IMG/VR virus record: IMGVR_UViG_3300017782_000311
Span: 1-20,114 of that record
Reading direction: 5' to 3' (one strand)
Source of the DNA: a virus
DNA length: 20,114 nucleotides
In this document: in pieces, positions 6,007-11,630 of the stretch
How the letters are laid out: each line of letters opens with the position of its first letter
Position numbering within the stretch: position 1 is the first letter of the stretch
Translations under genes and position numbers: made by a program
The notes under the pieces: generated by a model
The model's input: the letters and a program-made list of their open reading frames with translations, nothing else
Told to the model about the DNA's origin: nothing
Database searches by the model: none

Positions 6007-6671
6007 AAGATTATGCTGCTAAATATGAGCAGATGAAACAAATATTAAGTAAAGCTAAAGGTATGGACTTTAGAGGTAAAAATTATTTAACAGTAGCAAC
6101 AAGGCACTCTGTTTTAATGAATGCTTTTCCAGGCGAAACATCAATTGATTCATCAATTATTGAACCATTATGTAAGGATGGCATGGTTGCTGTAAAAGTT
6201 ATTATAAAAGTTTTAAACAATACTTATTCAGGTTTAGCATTAGAAAAAATTGGCTCAACATTTATTAATAAAACAAGTGCTTTAGAAAATGCAGAAACTT
6301 CCGCATTAGGTAGAGCATTAGCAGCGATGGGTTTACATGGTACTGAATATGCAAGTGCTGAAGAAGTGGGTAATGCAGTTGTTCAACAAAACTCAATAGT
6401 TAAAAAAGAAAAAACTAAAAAAGAAGAACCAAAAGTAGTAGCAAAACAATTTGCTGATATTCATGAGTTTGTAACTTTTTTTAAAAAATCAATAGAACAA
6501 GAAGCTAAAAATTCAAAAACAGAAAATGATTTTGAAAGAAAAATGCAACCTTATCTAAAACAATATTCAGATAGTTTAGCAGCTGTTAAAGCAAACAGCC
6601 CACAACTACATGAACTAACACAACAAACATACATCGAAAATAAAGAAAAAATAAATAAAGGAAAAGAATAA
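6003..6671 (+). CDS. single-strand annealing protein, ERF/Rad52-type
   Basis: This protein is predicted to bind single-stranded DNA and pair complementary strands in phage recombination. The N-terminal domain (about residues 1-125) ends with the hallmark helix ALENAETSALGRALAAMGL (93-111), preceded by strands GMVAVKVIIKVL and GSTFI, as in ERF/Sak-like proteins. A lysine/glutamate-rich linker (134-147) leads to a helical tail that probably serves partner contacts. It has a strong ribosome site (AAAGGAGATAT). The pairing with a RecB-like nuclease just upstream is the usual phage two-component arrangement. Which annealing-protein subfamily it belongs to I cannot settle. Confidence 0.7.
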   Translation: MKDYAAKYEQMKQILSKAKGMDFRGKNYLTVATRHSVLMNAFPGETSIDSSIIEPLCKDGMVAVKVIIKVLNNTYSGLALEKIGSTFINKTSALENAETSALGRALAAMGLHGTEYASAEEVGNAVVQQNSIVKKEKTKKEEPKVVAKQFADIHEFVTFFKKSIEQEAKNSKTENDFERKMQPYLKQYSDSLAAVKANSPQLHELTQQTYIENKEKINKGKE

Positions 6672-6901
6672 TGGCCGATATAGAAAACGATATATATTTT
6701 AATGTATATAAAAACGAAAGCGATAACCCTAAAGCACCAACACATAGCTTTAAAAATTTTAAATTTCAAAAGGATATAGTAATTAAAGCTGGTACTGTGG
6801 CTGACATAACTTTTTGGGGTAATGCTGTAAGAGAGGGTAAACCAAATCCACACATGAAAATTGGTAAGCCTTATAAATCTGATACGAAAGCACCTTTTTA
6901 A
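6671..6901 (+). CDS. small protein of unknown function, 76 residues
   Basis: I do not recognise it with certainty. The middle (FQKDIVIKAGTVADITFWGNAV) has the pattern of a small strand-rich fold similar to phage proteins that modify or bind nucleotides or single-stranded DNA. Its start overlaps the annealing gene's stop (TAATG) and its stop overlaps the next start in the same way, so it is translated as part of the recombination operon. A helper of the annealing protein is a reasonable guess only. Confidence 0.55.
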   Translation: MADIENDIYFNVYKNESDNPKAPTHSFKNFKFQKDIVIKAGTVADITFWGNAVREGKPNPHMKIGKPYKSDTKAPF

Positions 6902-7221
6902 TGGCCGAAAGCGATAATCCAAAACACTACAAGGATAAATCTATTGAAACTTGGGATGCAATTTTATCTCAAGTTTCAGAGGAAGAAGCCATTGGTTATT
7001 TACGATGTTCAAGTATGAAACATTTAATGAGGTTTGGCAGTAAAGGTGGTTTGACAATTGATAAAGCCATAATGGATGTAATGAAATCTATTAGATACTC
7101 CCAAAAATTATTAGATGTTTTAAACATTATAAAAAAAGAGGGTGGAATTTTTAAAGATTTTGATGGAGCAAATGTTGAAAATTTATTTAAAGGAAAAGAT
7201 AATGACAAAAAAAAGCGATGA
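6901..7221 (+). CDS. DUF3310 family protein
   Basis: The first half carries the DUF3310 pattern: NPKHYKDKSIETWDAI (residues 6-21), then EEAIGYLRCSSMKHLMRFGSKGG (28-50), then the helix KAIMDVMKSIRYSQKLLDVL. These small phage proteins are common near nucleotide-metabolism and recombination genes and are sometimes labelled nucleotide-kinase-like. Their biochemical role is not established. The C-terminal 30 residues are a basic tail. It starts by TAATG overlap and runs 20 nt into the next gene. Confidence 0.75.
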   Translation: MAESDNPKHYKDKSIETWDAILSQVSEEEAIGYLRCSSMKHLMRFGSKGGLTIDKAIMDVMKSIRYSQKLLDVLNIIKKEGGIFKDFDGANVENLFKGKDNDKKKR

Positions 7222-7498
7222 ACAATACATTTATTTAAGTAGAATTAAATACGATGTTTTAAAATTTATAAGTGAATTTATAAGTAAAAATTCATATAGC
7301 CCAACACAACTAGAAATATCAAAAAAATTTAGATTCAGTAGAGCTAGGGCTGGTAAAATTGTTTCAGAGCTAAAAAGTTTACATTTAATAGATGTAGGTA
7401 AATCTGCACAAAGAAAAATAAGGATGAGTGCAGCACAAATAAATAACATTAATACATTAAAGTTTAACAAGGAGTACTCATTAAATGAGTTCCACTAA
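7202..7498 (+). CDS. LexA/MarR-like winged-helix regulator, 98 residues
   Basis: This is a small DNA-binding protein. Residues about 12-65 match the LexA N-terminal pattern: YDVLKFISEFISKNSYSPTQLEISKKF, RARAGKIVSELKSLHLI, with SPTQLEIS before the recognition helix. There is no LexA peptidase part, so it is a regulator without self-cleavage. The chosen ATG has a good ribosome site (AAAGGAAAAGATA). The frame is open further upstream inside the DUF3310 gene, but no ribosome site supports that. It probably controls early phage promoters. Confidence 0.65.
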   Translation: MTKKSDEQYIYLSRIKYDVLKFISEFISKNSYSPTQLEISKKFRFSRARAGKIVSELKSLHLIDVGKSAQRKIRMSAAQINNINTLKFNKEYSLNEFH

Positions 7499-7715
7499 AC
7501 AAAACTGTAAAAAAACATGGCAAGGTACTGCTGAATTTACAGCCACAAAAGAATTTGATTCTGTGCAAGTTGCAGCAGAAACAAATAGTCCTGGCGATAA
7601 TGCCAAGATTGAGGTGTTAGATTTAAAATATACAAAATCTAGCATTAAATTAACAAAGGAGACCGATGAACAATTCAAAGGTGCGTCTATACAAAAAACT
7701 GGACAAGGTACATAA
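7485..7715 (+). CDS. small protein of unknown function, 76 residues
   Basis: I do not recognise this protein. It is rich in Thr, Ser and Lys with alternating strand-like segments (TWQGTAEFTATKEFDSVQVAAE, NAKIEVLDLKYTKSSIKL), suggesting a small beta fold. AAGGAG lies 10 nt before the ATG. It overlaps the regulator before it by 14 nt and the next small gene by 50 nt. No membrane segment or cysteine pair is present beyond Cys8. Confidence 0.55.
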   Translation: MSSTKQNCKKTWQGTAEFTATKEFDSVQVAAETNSPGDNAKIEVLDLKYTKSSIKLTKETDEQFKGASIQKTGQGT

Positions 7716-7842
7716 AAACATTATGGCTAAAATTGAGAATAGACAAAATGTTAAAAGCCTTAAAAATTATGTTGAGTACAAACAGTTGTTTAGACGAATT
7801 GTTGAGGTAGAAAATAAAGACGCAAACTATATGTTTAAGTAA
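7666..7842 (+). CDS. small basic protein, 58 residues
   Basis: This frame starts MNNSKVRLYKKLDKVHKNIM and ends VENKDANYMFK. It is preceded by AAGGAGACCG, one of the best ribosome sites in the window. It overlaps the previous gene by 50 nt in another frame. The product is helical, basic and without recognisable motifs. Only the ribosome site, the spacing and the coding look of the frame support it. Confidence 0.6.
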   Translation: MNNSKVRLYKKLDKVHKNIMAKIENRQNVKSLKNYVEYKQLFRRIVEVENKDANYMFK

Positions 7843-7916
7843 TTTTTAGTTTGTTAAAGTAAGAGTTGTAAACTTCTTATAAGGTTTTCTCTCTCCTTAA
7901 AAAATGAAAGGTAAAA

Positions 7917-8267
7917 ATGAGCAAGTTATTTGATGAAGCATTAGGTGAATTAATAAAAGAATACAGATTAAAAAAAGGTTTAATACAAGACGATGTTGGT
8001 AGGGTATTAAATGTTTCATACCAACAAATTCAAAAATACGAAAAAGGCATAAATGAATTAAAAGCTAAAAATTTATGTATGATATTTAAAACTTTAGAAA
8101 TTCCACTAACACACTTGGTTGATTTAGTAAAAGCTGCACCAGTAGAAATACTACCAAGTAAAGTAAGAAGTGGTACAAAATTATTAGGTTATTTACAGAC
8201 ACCTGATAATATGGCCTTAGAGCCAGTAACAAGCTCTGTAAAAGTTGATGTTGATACCCAAAGTTAA
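7917..8267 (+). CDS. Cro/CI-type helix-turn-helix regulator
   Basis: The XRE-family HTH lies in residues 8-65: LGELIKEYRLKKGLIQDDVGRVLNVSYQQIQKYEKGINELKAKNL. The helix pair QDDVGRVLNV/SYQQIQKYEKG is the classical recognition unit. The C-terminal 45 residues are short and not a LexA-type peptidase, so it would not respond to DNA damage by self-cleavage. It ends the rightward operon and faces the integrase operon, a usual position for a lysis-lysogeny regulator. A ribosome site (GAAAGGTAAAA) precedes the ATG. Candidate operators are the dyads at 729, 3998 and 10422. Confidence 0.75.
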   Translation: MSKLFDEALGELIKEYRLKKGLIQDDVGRVLNVSYQQIQKYEKGINELKAKNLCMIFKTLEIPLTHLVDLVKAAPVEILPSKVRSGTKLLGYLQTPDNMALEPVTSSVKVDVDTQS

Positions 8268-8290
8268 TAGCTTTGAGTATCGTTGTGTGT

Positions 8291-8327
8291 ATGGGCTTAT
8301 AGTATTAAGTTATTGTAAGCCCATTTT
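8291..8327 (+). terminator. hairpin terminator of the rightward operon
   Basis: ATGGGCTTA (8291-8299) and TAAGCCCAT (8316-8324) form a 9-bp stem with a 16-nt loop, followed by TTTAATAA. It lies 24 nt after the regulator stop and before the convergent integrase gene. The T-run is short, so efficiency may be moderate. Confidence 0.6.
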
Positions 8328-8364
8328 AATAAGCTTTATAACCCCTCATAAATTGTAATTGATA

Positions 8365-8389
8365 GCCTTGTATGGCCTTGTATGGCCTT
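8365..8389. repeat. 10-bp tandem repeat abutting the integrase stop
   Basis: GCCTTGTATG occurs twice in tandem (8365-8374, 8375-8384), followed by a partial third copy, GCCTT (8385-8389). The array stops exactly at the integrase stop codon. It could be a binding site for a phased protein or a slippage-prone simple repeat. Confidence 0.6.
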
Positions 8390-9541
8390 TTAAACAGCTG
8401 TTCCCCAAGCATTAGATGTATCTTTATAGGCTGATATTTTAGGGTCAGGCTTTTTACCATATCTTTTAATGTAATTTTTATAAACAAAGTCCACACTTTT
8501 ATCGCCCATATCTCTACATAAATCTATAGCATTTTCATAAATACCATCATAAGCCCATTTACTAGCAGCCCAATGTCTAAAGCTATAAGTTTTTCTATTA
8601 CTAAAATAATCAATTTTATACTTTTTAGATATAGCTTGTATGGCAATATTTAAGTCTTTAGTCATGCTTTTTAAGTCAATAAAATTACCTTTACCATTTA
8701 AAAACAAATACTCTTGGTTTTTAGGTAAAGTATTAATATAGCTTACAAGCTCATCTTTTAAGTTAGCACTTATAGTAACTGTTCTATGACCCTCATCAGT
8801 TTTAGGGGGTTTTAACTTGTTATCTCTATCAATACTAAAATTGACTTCAAAATGTGGTGTATTGGATAATACTTTTAAATGAGTCCTACTAGCTGCCCTA
8901 GCTTCACTTGGCCTACAAGCAGTATCTACCATTAGCTTAAACATAAGCTGTGTAGGTTTATTAGGCACAAAACTTATTAATTCTTGGATTTTGCTAAATG
9001 ACCAAATATCAAAGTTAATCATATCTCTAGTTGTAGATTTACGACTTTTTTTGAAAAAATCTTTAGCAACAAATGGGTTAGTTCTAATTAATTTTGGTAC
9101 ATTAACATCGTATATAGCTTTAAAAATATGGAAGACTCTTTTAATATAAGAATCAGTAAGGCCATCATTTCTTAATTTGGCTATATAATTTTCAATCCAA
9201 ATGTAATCAATATCTTTAAGATTAACATTGTTAAGCTTGTTTAATATTTGGTGTGTATATATAGATTTACAATCTTTAACATGGCCTATACCTATATCTT
9301 TATTGGTTAGTTGATTGTTTAAAGAATTTACATATTGATTATAGCTGCTAACTAAATCAACTTTATCATTTGTTAAATGATTGTATTTTCGTTCTTGGTG
9401 TTCTTGTTTGGCCTTTTCAACAACTTGCTTTATTTTACTTTGTACGGAGTGGTCTTTTCCGTTTTCTTTCCATTTATAGCACCAAGCCCATTGAGGTTTT
9501 CCTTGTTTGTTAAACCATTTTCTTTTGTGTAAGTCAGCCAT
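8390..9541 (-). CDS. int: tyrosine-recombinase integrase
   Basis: This enzyme catalyses site-specific recombination between phage attP and a host tRNA gene. The N-terminal 60 residues look like an arm-binding domain (KRKWFNKQGKPQWAWCYKW). A SAM-like core-binding domain covers about 65-165. The catalytic domain follows: Arg210 in TACRPSEAR, Lys247 in PPKTDEGHR, Arg322-His323 in YSFRHWAAS, and nucleophile Tyr357 in YKNYIKR. The usual LGH motif reads MGD (346-348), so Asp stands where a His is typical. The 383-residue length is normal. It is translated last in an operon with three small genes (TAATG junction). The core site and arm-like repeats lie about 1 kb away. Confidence 0.92.
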   Translation of the reverse strand: MADLHKRKWFNKQGKPQWAWCYKWKENGKDHSVQSKIKQVVEKAKQEHQERKYNHLTNDKVDLVSSYNQYVNSLNNQLTNKDIGIGHVKDCKSIYTHQILNKLNNVNLKDIDYIWIENYIAKLRNDGLTDSYIKRVFHIFKAIYDVNVPKLIRTNPFVAKDFFKKSRKSTTRDMINFDIWSFSKIQELISFVPNKPTQLMFKLMVDTACRPSEARAASRTHLKVLSNTPHFEVNFSIDRDNKLKPPKTDEGHRTVTISANLKDELVSYINTLPKNQEYLFLNGKGNFIDLKSMTKDLNIAIQAISKKYKIDYFSNRKTYSFRHWAASKWAYDGIYENAIDLCRDMGDKSVDFVYKNYIKRYGKKPDPKISAYKDTSNAWGTAV

Positions 9542-9918
9542 TATCCAAGACCTACTAACTTATCTAATTTAATTTTTTTATCTTCACCATAAATTTTATA
9601 TATTGTGCAAAAGTGCATCCTGTCACCTTTAGGTACAGTTTGAATATCATGGTATATATAGCGACTATGTTTAGAACCAAGAATTTTAACATAATTTTTA
9701 GATTTTAAAATAGCACCTTTATTTTGTTTTAACCATTTTTTTACATATCTTCTTAATGCTGCACCACCATTTTGTAATGGAAATTGTTTTAAATAATGAC
9801 TAACCGATACGTTGCTGCCATCACTAACACAATTAGCAAAAAGAAAACCTTTACTTGCATATTTAGAACCAACATTAGTAATATGAAGTAAATATATTTG
9901 TTTTATTTTTATTGGCAT
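9541..9918 (-). CDS. unknown protein of the integrase operon, 125 residues
   Basis: I do not recognise it. It is basic (pI clearly alkaline by inspection), with strands at the start (KIKQIYLLHITNVG) and a helix RRYVKKWLKQNKG in the middle. No HTH of the usual excisionase type stands out. Its stop overlaps the integrase start (TAATG) and its own start overlaps the previous stop, so production is tied to the integrase. A directionality factor or an accessory DNA-binding protein would fit the position, without direct evidence. Confidence 0.6.
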   Translation of the reverse strand: MPIKIKQIYLLHITNVGSKYASKGFLFANCVSDGSNVSVSHYLKQFPLQNGGAALRRYVKKWLKQNKGAILKSKNYVKILGSKHSRYIYHDIQTVPKGDRMHFCTIYKIYGEDKKIKLDKLVGLG

Positions 9919-10199
9919 TATGTATCTAACCTCCCTGATTTTGGTAAGGTTTTTTCTTCATCTAAAATTTCACATAAAAAACAAAAACATTTGTCAAATT
10001 CTATTCTGTCTTTTTTCTTAATATTAAAGTATTTATATACAATTTCATGAAAATTAGTGTCTTTTAGGTATTTTTGACCTTTCATATCAAAAGTAAAAAT
10101 TGTATTTATTTTTTTAGCAGCTTCAGGGAAAAGCTTTTTTACTATGTTAGTGTCATGCGTATTAACAAATAACAATTCTGTTAAAGGTTTAGTGTTCAT
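9918..10199 (-). CDS. unknown protein of the integrase operon, 93 residues
   Basis: This is a small soluble protein with an N-terminal strand-helix region (ELLFVNTHDTNIVKKLFPEAAKK) and two cysteines in FDKCFCFLCEIL near the end. I do not recognise it. It begins right after the stop of the 68-residue gene and its stop overlaps the next start (TAATG). It may form a complex with its neighbours or act in integration control. Confidence 0.55.
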   Translation of the reverse strand: MNTKPLTELLFVNTHDTNIVKKLFPEAAKKINTIFTFDMKGQKYLKDTNFHEIVYKYFNIKKKDRIEFDKCFCFLCEILDEEKTLPKSGRLDT

Positions 10200-10406
10200 T
10201 TATGCTATTGCCTCTTCAAATTCCAAGTCAAGTTCCGTTTTTTCAAACTTTTCTAATTTTTGTATTTGTTTTTCATTTAAGTGATTTAATGTTTTTGACA
10301 TTACTCCACCATTTTTAAATGCAATAGTACAAAAGTTGCTTGGTCTTTCAAAAATAACATAATCTATTTTTTTTATATCTATTCCTTGTTCTATAAGTGT
10401 TTTCAT
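10200..10406 (-). CDS. first gene of the integrase operon, 68 residues
   Basis: The start at ATG 10406 has the ribosome site AAAAGGATATAAA, identical to that of the early gene at 4037. An upstream ATG at 10424 has no such site. The product has a strand-rich middle (IDYVIFERPSNFCTIAFKNGG) and an acidic helical end (NEKQIQKLEKFEKTELDLEF). The overall layout looks like a small regulator or KTSC-like domain, but I cannot name it with confidence. It is the first product made from the promoter beside attP. Confidence 0.55.
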   Translation of the reverse strand: MKTLIEQGIDIKKIDYVIFERPSNFCTIAFKNGGVMSKTLNHLNEKQIQKLEKFEKTELDLEFEEAIA

Positions 10407-10421
10407 TTTATATCCTTTTTT

Positions 10422-10470
10422 CATTGTTTATCGATATACAATGAGTAGCAACTTAATTGCAACAGGTCAA
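10422..10470 (-). promoter_or_regulatory. integrase-operon promoter overlapped by a 22-bp palindrome
   Basis: Leftward, TTGCAA (10462-10457), 17 bp, GTATAT (10439-10434) fit a sigma-70 promoter. TTGACC (10470-10465), 17 bp, TACTCA is a second possible pairing. The -10 and expected start lie inside a near-perfect palindrome at 10422-10443 with outer arms CATTGT and ACAATG and centre ATCGAT; only one base pair of the 22-bp dyad is off. This is the layout of a repressor operator. Confidence 0.6.
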
Positions 10471-10498
10471 GAAAAATCAATAGGTTATTAGCCCTTAT

Positions 10499-10530
10499 TT
10501 TGCACTACTATTTGCACTAGATTTGCACTA
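10499..10530. repeat. three phased TTTGCACTA repeats, attP arm
   Basis: Exact copies of TTTGCACTA begin at 10499, 10511 and 10522, so the spacing is 12 and 11 bp, about one DNA turn. They lie 94 bp left of the tRNA-like core. Phased direct repeats beside a core site are typical of integrase arm-binding sites. Confidence 0.65.
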
Positions 10531-10571
10531 AAGGCAGTTGAAATTTACAATTCAAGCTTTAGAATAGGCAT

Positions 10572-10610
10572 AAAAAAAGTGGCTCTTACAACGAAACTGT
10601 TGTAAAAGCC
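10572..10610 (-). terminator. hairpin terminator ending the leftward late operon
   Basis: GGCT plus TTACAAC (10581-10592) pair with GTTGTAA plus AGCC (10599-10610), with one mismatch and the 6-nt loop GAAACT. Read leftward the stem is followed by AC and seven T, a strong Rho-independent terminator. Read rightward it is followed by TATATATATTTTT, so it may work in both directions. It lies between the attP arm repeats and the core, and would shield the integrase promoter from late transcription. Confidence 0.7.
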
Positions 10611-10623
10611 TATATATATTTTT

Positions 10624-10668
10624 GCCCTTATAGCTCAATTGGTAGAGCAATTGATTTGTAATCAATAG
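10624..10668 (+). other. attP: attP core: 5' half of tRNA-Thr(UGU)
   Basis: This segment folds as the first part of a tRNA: acceptor 5' strand GCCCTTA, D-arm GCTC-AATTGGTA-GAGC, anticodon arm ATTGA-TTTGTAA-TCAAT with anticodon TGT, then AG. The sequence stops resembling a tRNA right after the anticodon arm, and no T-arm or acceptor 3' strand follows. It is therefore not a functional gene. It is the identity segment used for integration into a host tRNA-Thr gene. Confidence 0.85.
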
Positions 10669-10844
10669 AACTACCTAATTTTACTTTATTTTTTACTGTT
10701 TGCACTACACAAGCACTATAGCTAATAAATTATATGTAAACTTATTAGCAACATAGTGCATGATATTTACCCACCCATATCCCTGTGGTTACCCCACAAC
10801 TTAATCAATCAGTATGAAAATACTTTAGATTGATTCCAAACTGT
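10669..10844. promoter_or_regulatory. right flank of attP with arm repeats and a stem-loop
   Basis: I see no gene between the core and the first basic-protein gene. TTTGCACTA is at 10699-10707, a partial copy, GCACTA, at 10713-10718 in the same 11-bp phase, and an inverted TAGTGCA at 10754-10760. At 10803-10835, AATCAATC, AGTAT, loop GAAA, ATACT and GATTGATT make a two-part stem-loop just downstream of the last late gene. It lacks a T-run and may protect the 3' end of the message rather than end transcription. Confidence 0.55.
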
Positions 10845-11003
10845 TTAAGCAAAGCCTCTTTTAGCTTTTGCGTAAGCTTTACGACTAATGGTTGATTTCT
10901 TTTTGCTACGACTTATGCCTTTTTTCTTTCGTCTATTAATATTAAACCATAAGCCCTTTTTAGCAATCTTACCTGATTTAGTTTTATGATAACCTTTTTT
11001 CAT
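10845..11003 (-). CDS. very basic small protein, 52 residues
   Basis: The product begins MKKGYHKTKSGKIAKKGLWF and ends RKAYAKAKRGFA. By my count 21 of 52 residues are Lys or Arg and none is acidic. Its ATG overlaps the stop of the AT-hook gene (TAATG), and it is the last gene of the late operon. Such composition fits binding to DNA or RNA, for example in packaged DNA or in host nucleoid disruption. The start MKKGY and a KSG motif resemble the 87-residue protein two genes upstream, which starts MKGYKLGVHKSRSGG, hinting at shared ancestry. Confidence 0.65.
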   Translation of the reverse strand: MKKGYHKTKSGKIAKKGLWFNINRRKKKGISRSKKKSTISRKAYAKAKRGFA

Positions 11004-11101
11004 TATCTTTTCTTTTTACCTTTTTTGCCTTTTTTGCTTTTTTTCTTTTTAGGTGGTCTTCCTCTTTTAGAACCATAAGTTCCCATACCCATTGGTGACA
11101 T
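11003..11101 (-). CDS. AT-hook mini-protein, 32 residues
   Basis: The whole protein is a glycine/methionine head (MSPMGMGTYG), an AT-hook (SKRGRPPKKKK, residues 11-21) and a lysine tail. Fifteen of 32 residues are Lys or Arg. The GRP core flanked by basic residues is the motif that inserts in the minor groove of AT-rich DNA. It has a good ribosome site (AAAGGAAAATACT) and its stop overlaps the next start. In a phage genome this AT-rich it could bind almost anywhere. A role in DNA condensation in the capsid or infected cell is inference. Confidence 0.7.
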   Translation of the reverse strand: MSPMGMGTYGSKRGRPPKKKKSKKGKKGKKKR

Positions 11102-11142
11102 AGTATTTTCCTTTTTTTATTTGTTGATGTGTGTTTGTTAAT

Positions 11143-11406
11143 TCAGCATTTCCATTTTCTTAATGCTTTATTAATTCTTGAATTTGGATCTCTAGCTGTT
11201 TTTGCAGAGGTAAGTTTTTTCTTCATACCTAACATTCTCAAACAAAAGCTTTTACGTCTTTTAGCTGCTTTAGATCCTTTTTTTACTTTACCAGTAACAG
11301 CCATTTTTAATTTGCTACCAGGATTCTCTCTTCTATATTTAGCTACACCTTTAGCAGTTAAACCACCTGACCTAGATTTATGAACACCTAGTTTGTAGCC
11401 TTTCAT
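11143..11406 (-). CDS. basic protein with DUF6321-like sequence, 87 residues
   Basis: The protein matches the pattern I know as DUF6321: a SGGLTAKGVAKYRRENPGSKL start, AVTGKVKKGSKAAKRRKSFC in the middle and DPNSRINKALRKW at the end. Twenty-nine of 87 residues are Lys or Arg. Family function is unknown. It is widespread in marine phages of T7-like and other types. It starts by TAATG overlap with the exported protein upstream and is followed after 41 nt by the AT-hook gene. The two-Cys pattern (Cys55, Cys87) is not a clear metal site. Confidence 0.72.
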   Translation of the reverse strand: MKGYKLGVHKSRSGGLTAKGVAKYRRENPGSKLKMAVTGKVKKGSKAAKRRKSFCLRMLGMKKKLTSAKTARDPNSRINKALRKWKC

Positions 11407-11630
11407 TAAGCACCCTCATGTTTAGTTGAGGTGTCATAATAACAATTAAATTTTACTATAATTTCATGTTTATTAACTTCTTTGTTACCTAGCTCTTTAA
11501 TTTTATCAATAGATTCCTCATAACCACCAATTAAACACTCTGAAAAACTATCATAGTGTCTTAAAAAGTGAGGACTCATACAATCGCCAGCAATTTGGCT
11601 GCATATAATCATTACCAAAGCTACTTTCAT
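11406..11630 (-). CDS. small exported protein with cysteines, 74 residues
   Basis: A hydrophobic start (MKVALVMIICSQIAGDC) fits a signal peptide or lipobox-like anchor, and further cysteines lie in SFSECLIGG and KFNCYYD. It is likely located in the periplasm with disulfide bonds. It overlaps the holin gene by ATGA, so it belongs to the lysis group. A spanin-like or lysis-timing role is possible, but I do not recognise the family. It resembles in outline the 72-residue protein at 12633-12851. Confidence 0.55.
   Translation of the reverse strand: MKVALVMIICSQIAGDCMSPHFLRHYDSFSECLIGGYEESIDKIKELGNKEVNKHEIIVKFNCYYDTSTKHEGA

Noticed and set aside
6551-6922. Leftward 123-codon frame opposite the annealing protein
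   Set aside because: It covers two rightward genes with good starts and encodes an implausible aromatic/Cys-rich product.
10441-10491. Rightward 16-codon frame starting MSSNLIATGQEKS
   Set aside because: It has no ribosome site, overlaps the predicted integrase promoter and operator, and is too short to be supported.
10624-10698. Complete functional tRNA-Thr gene
   Set aside because: After the anticodon arm there is no T-arm (no TTCGA-like loop) and no acceptor 3' strand matching GCCCTTA.
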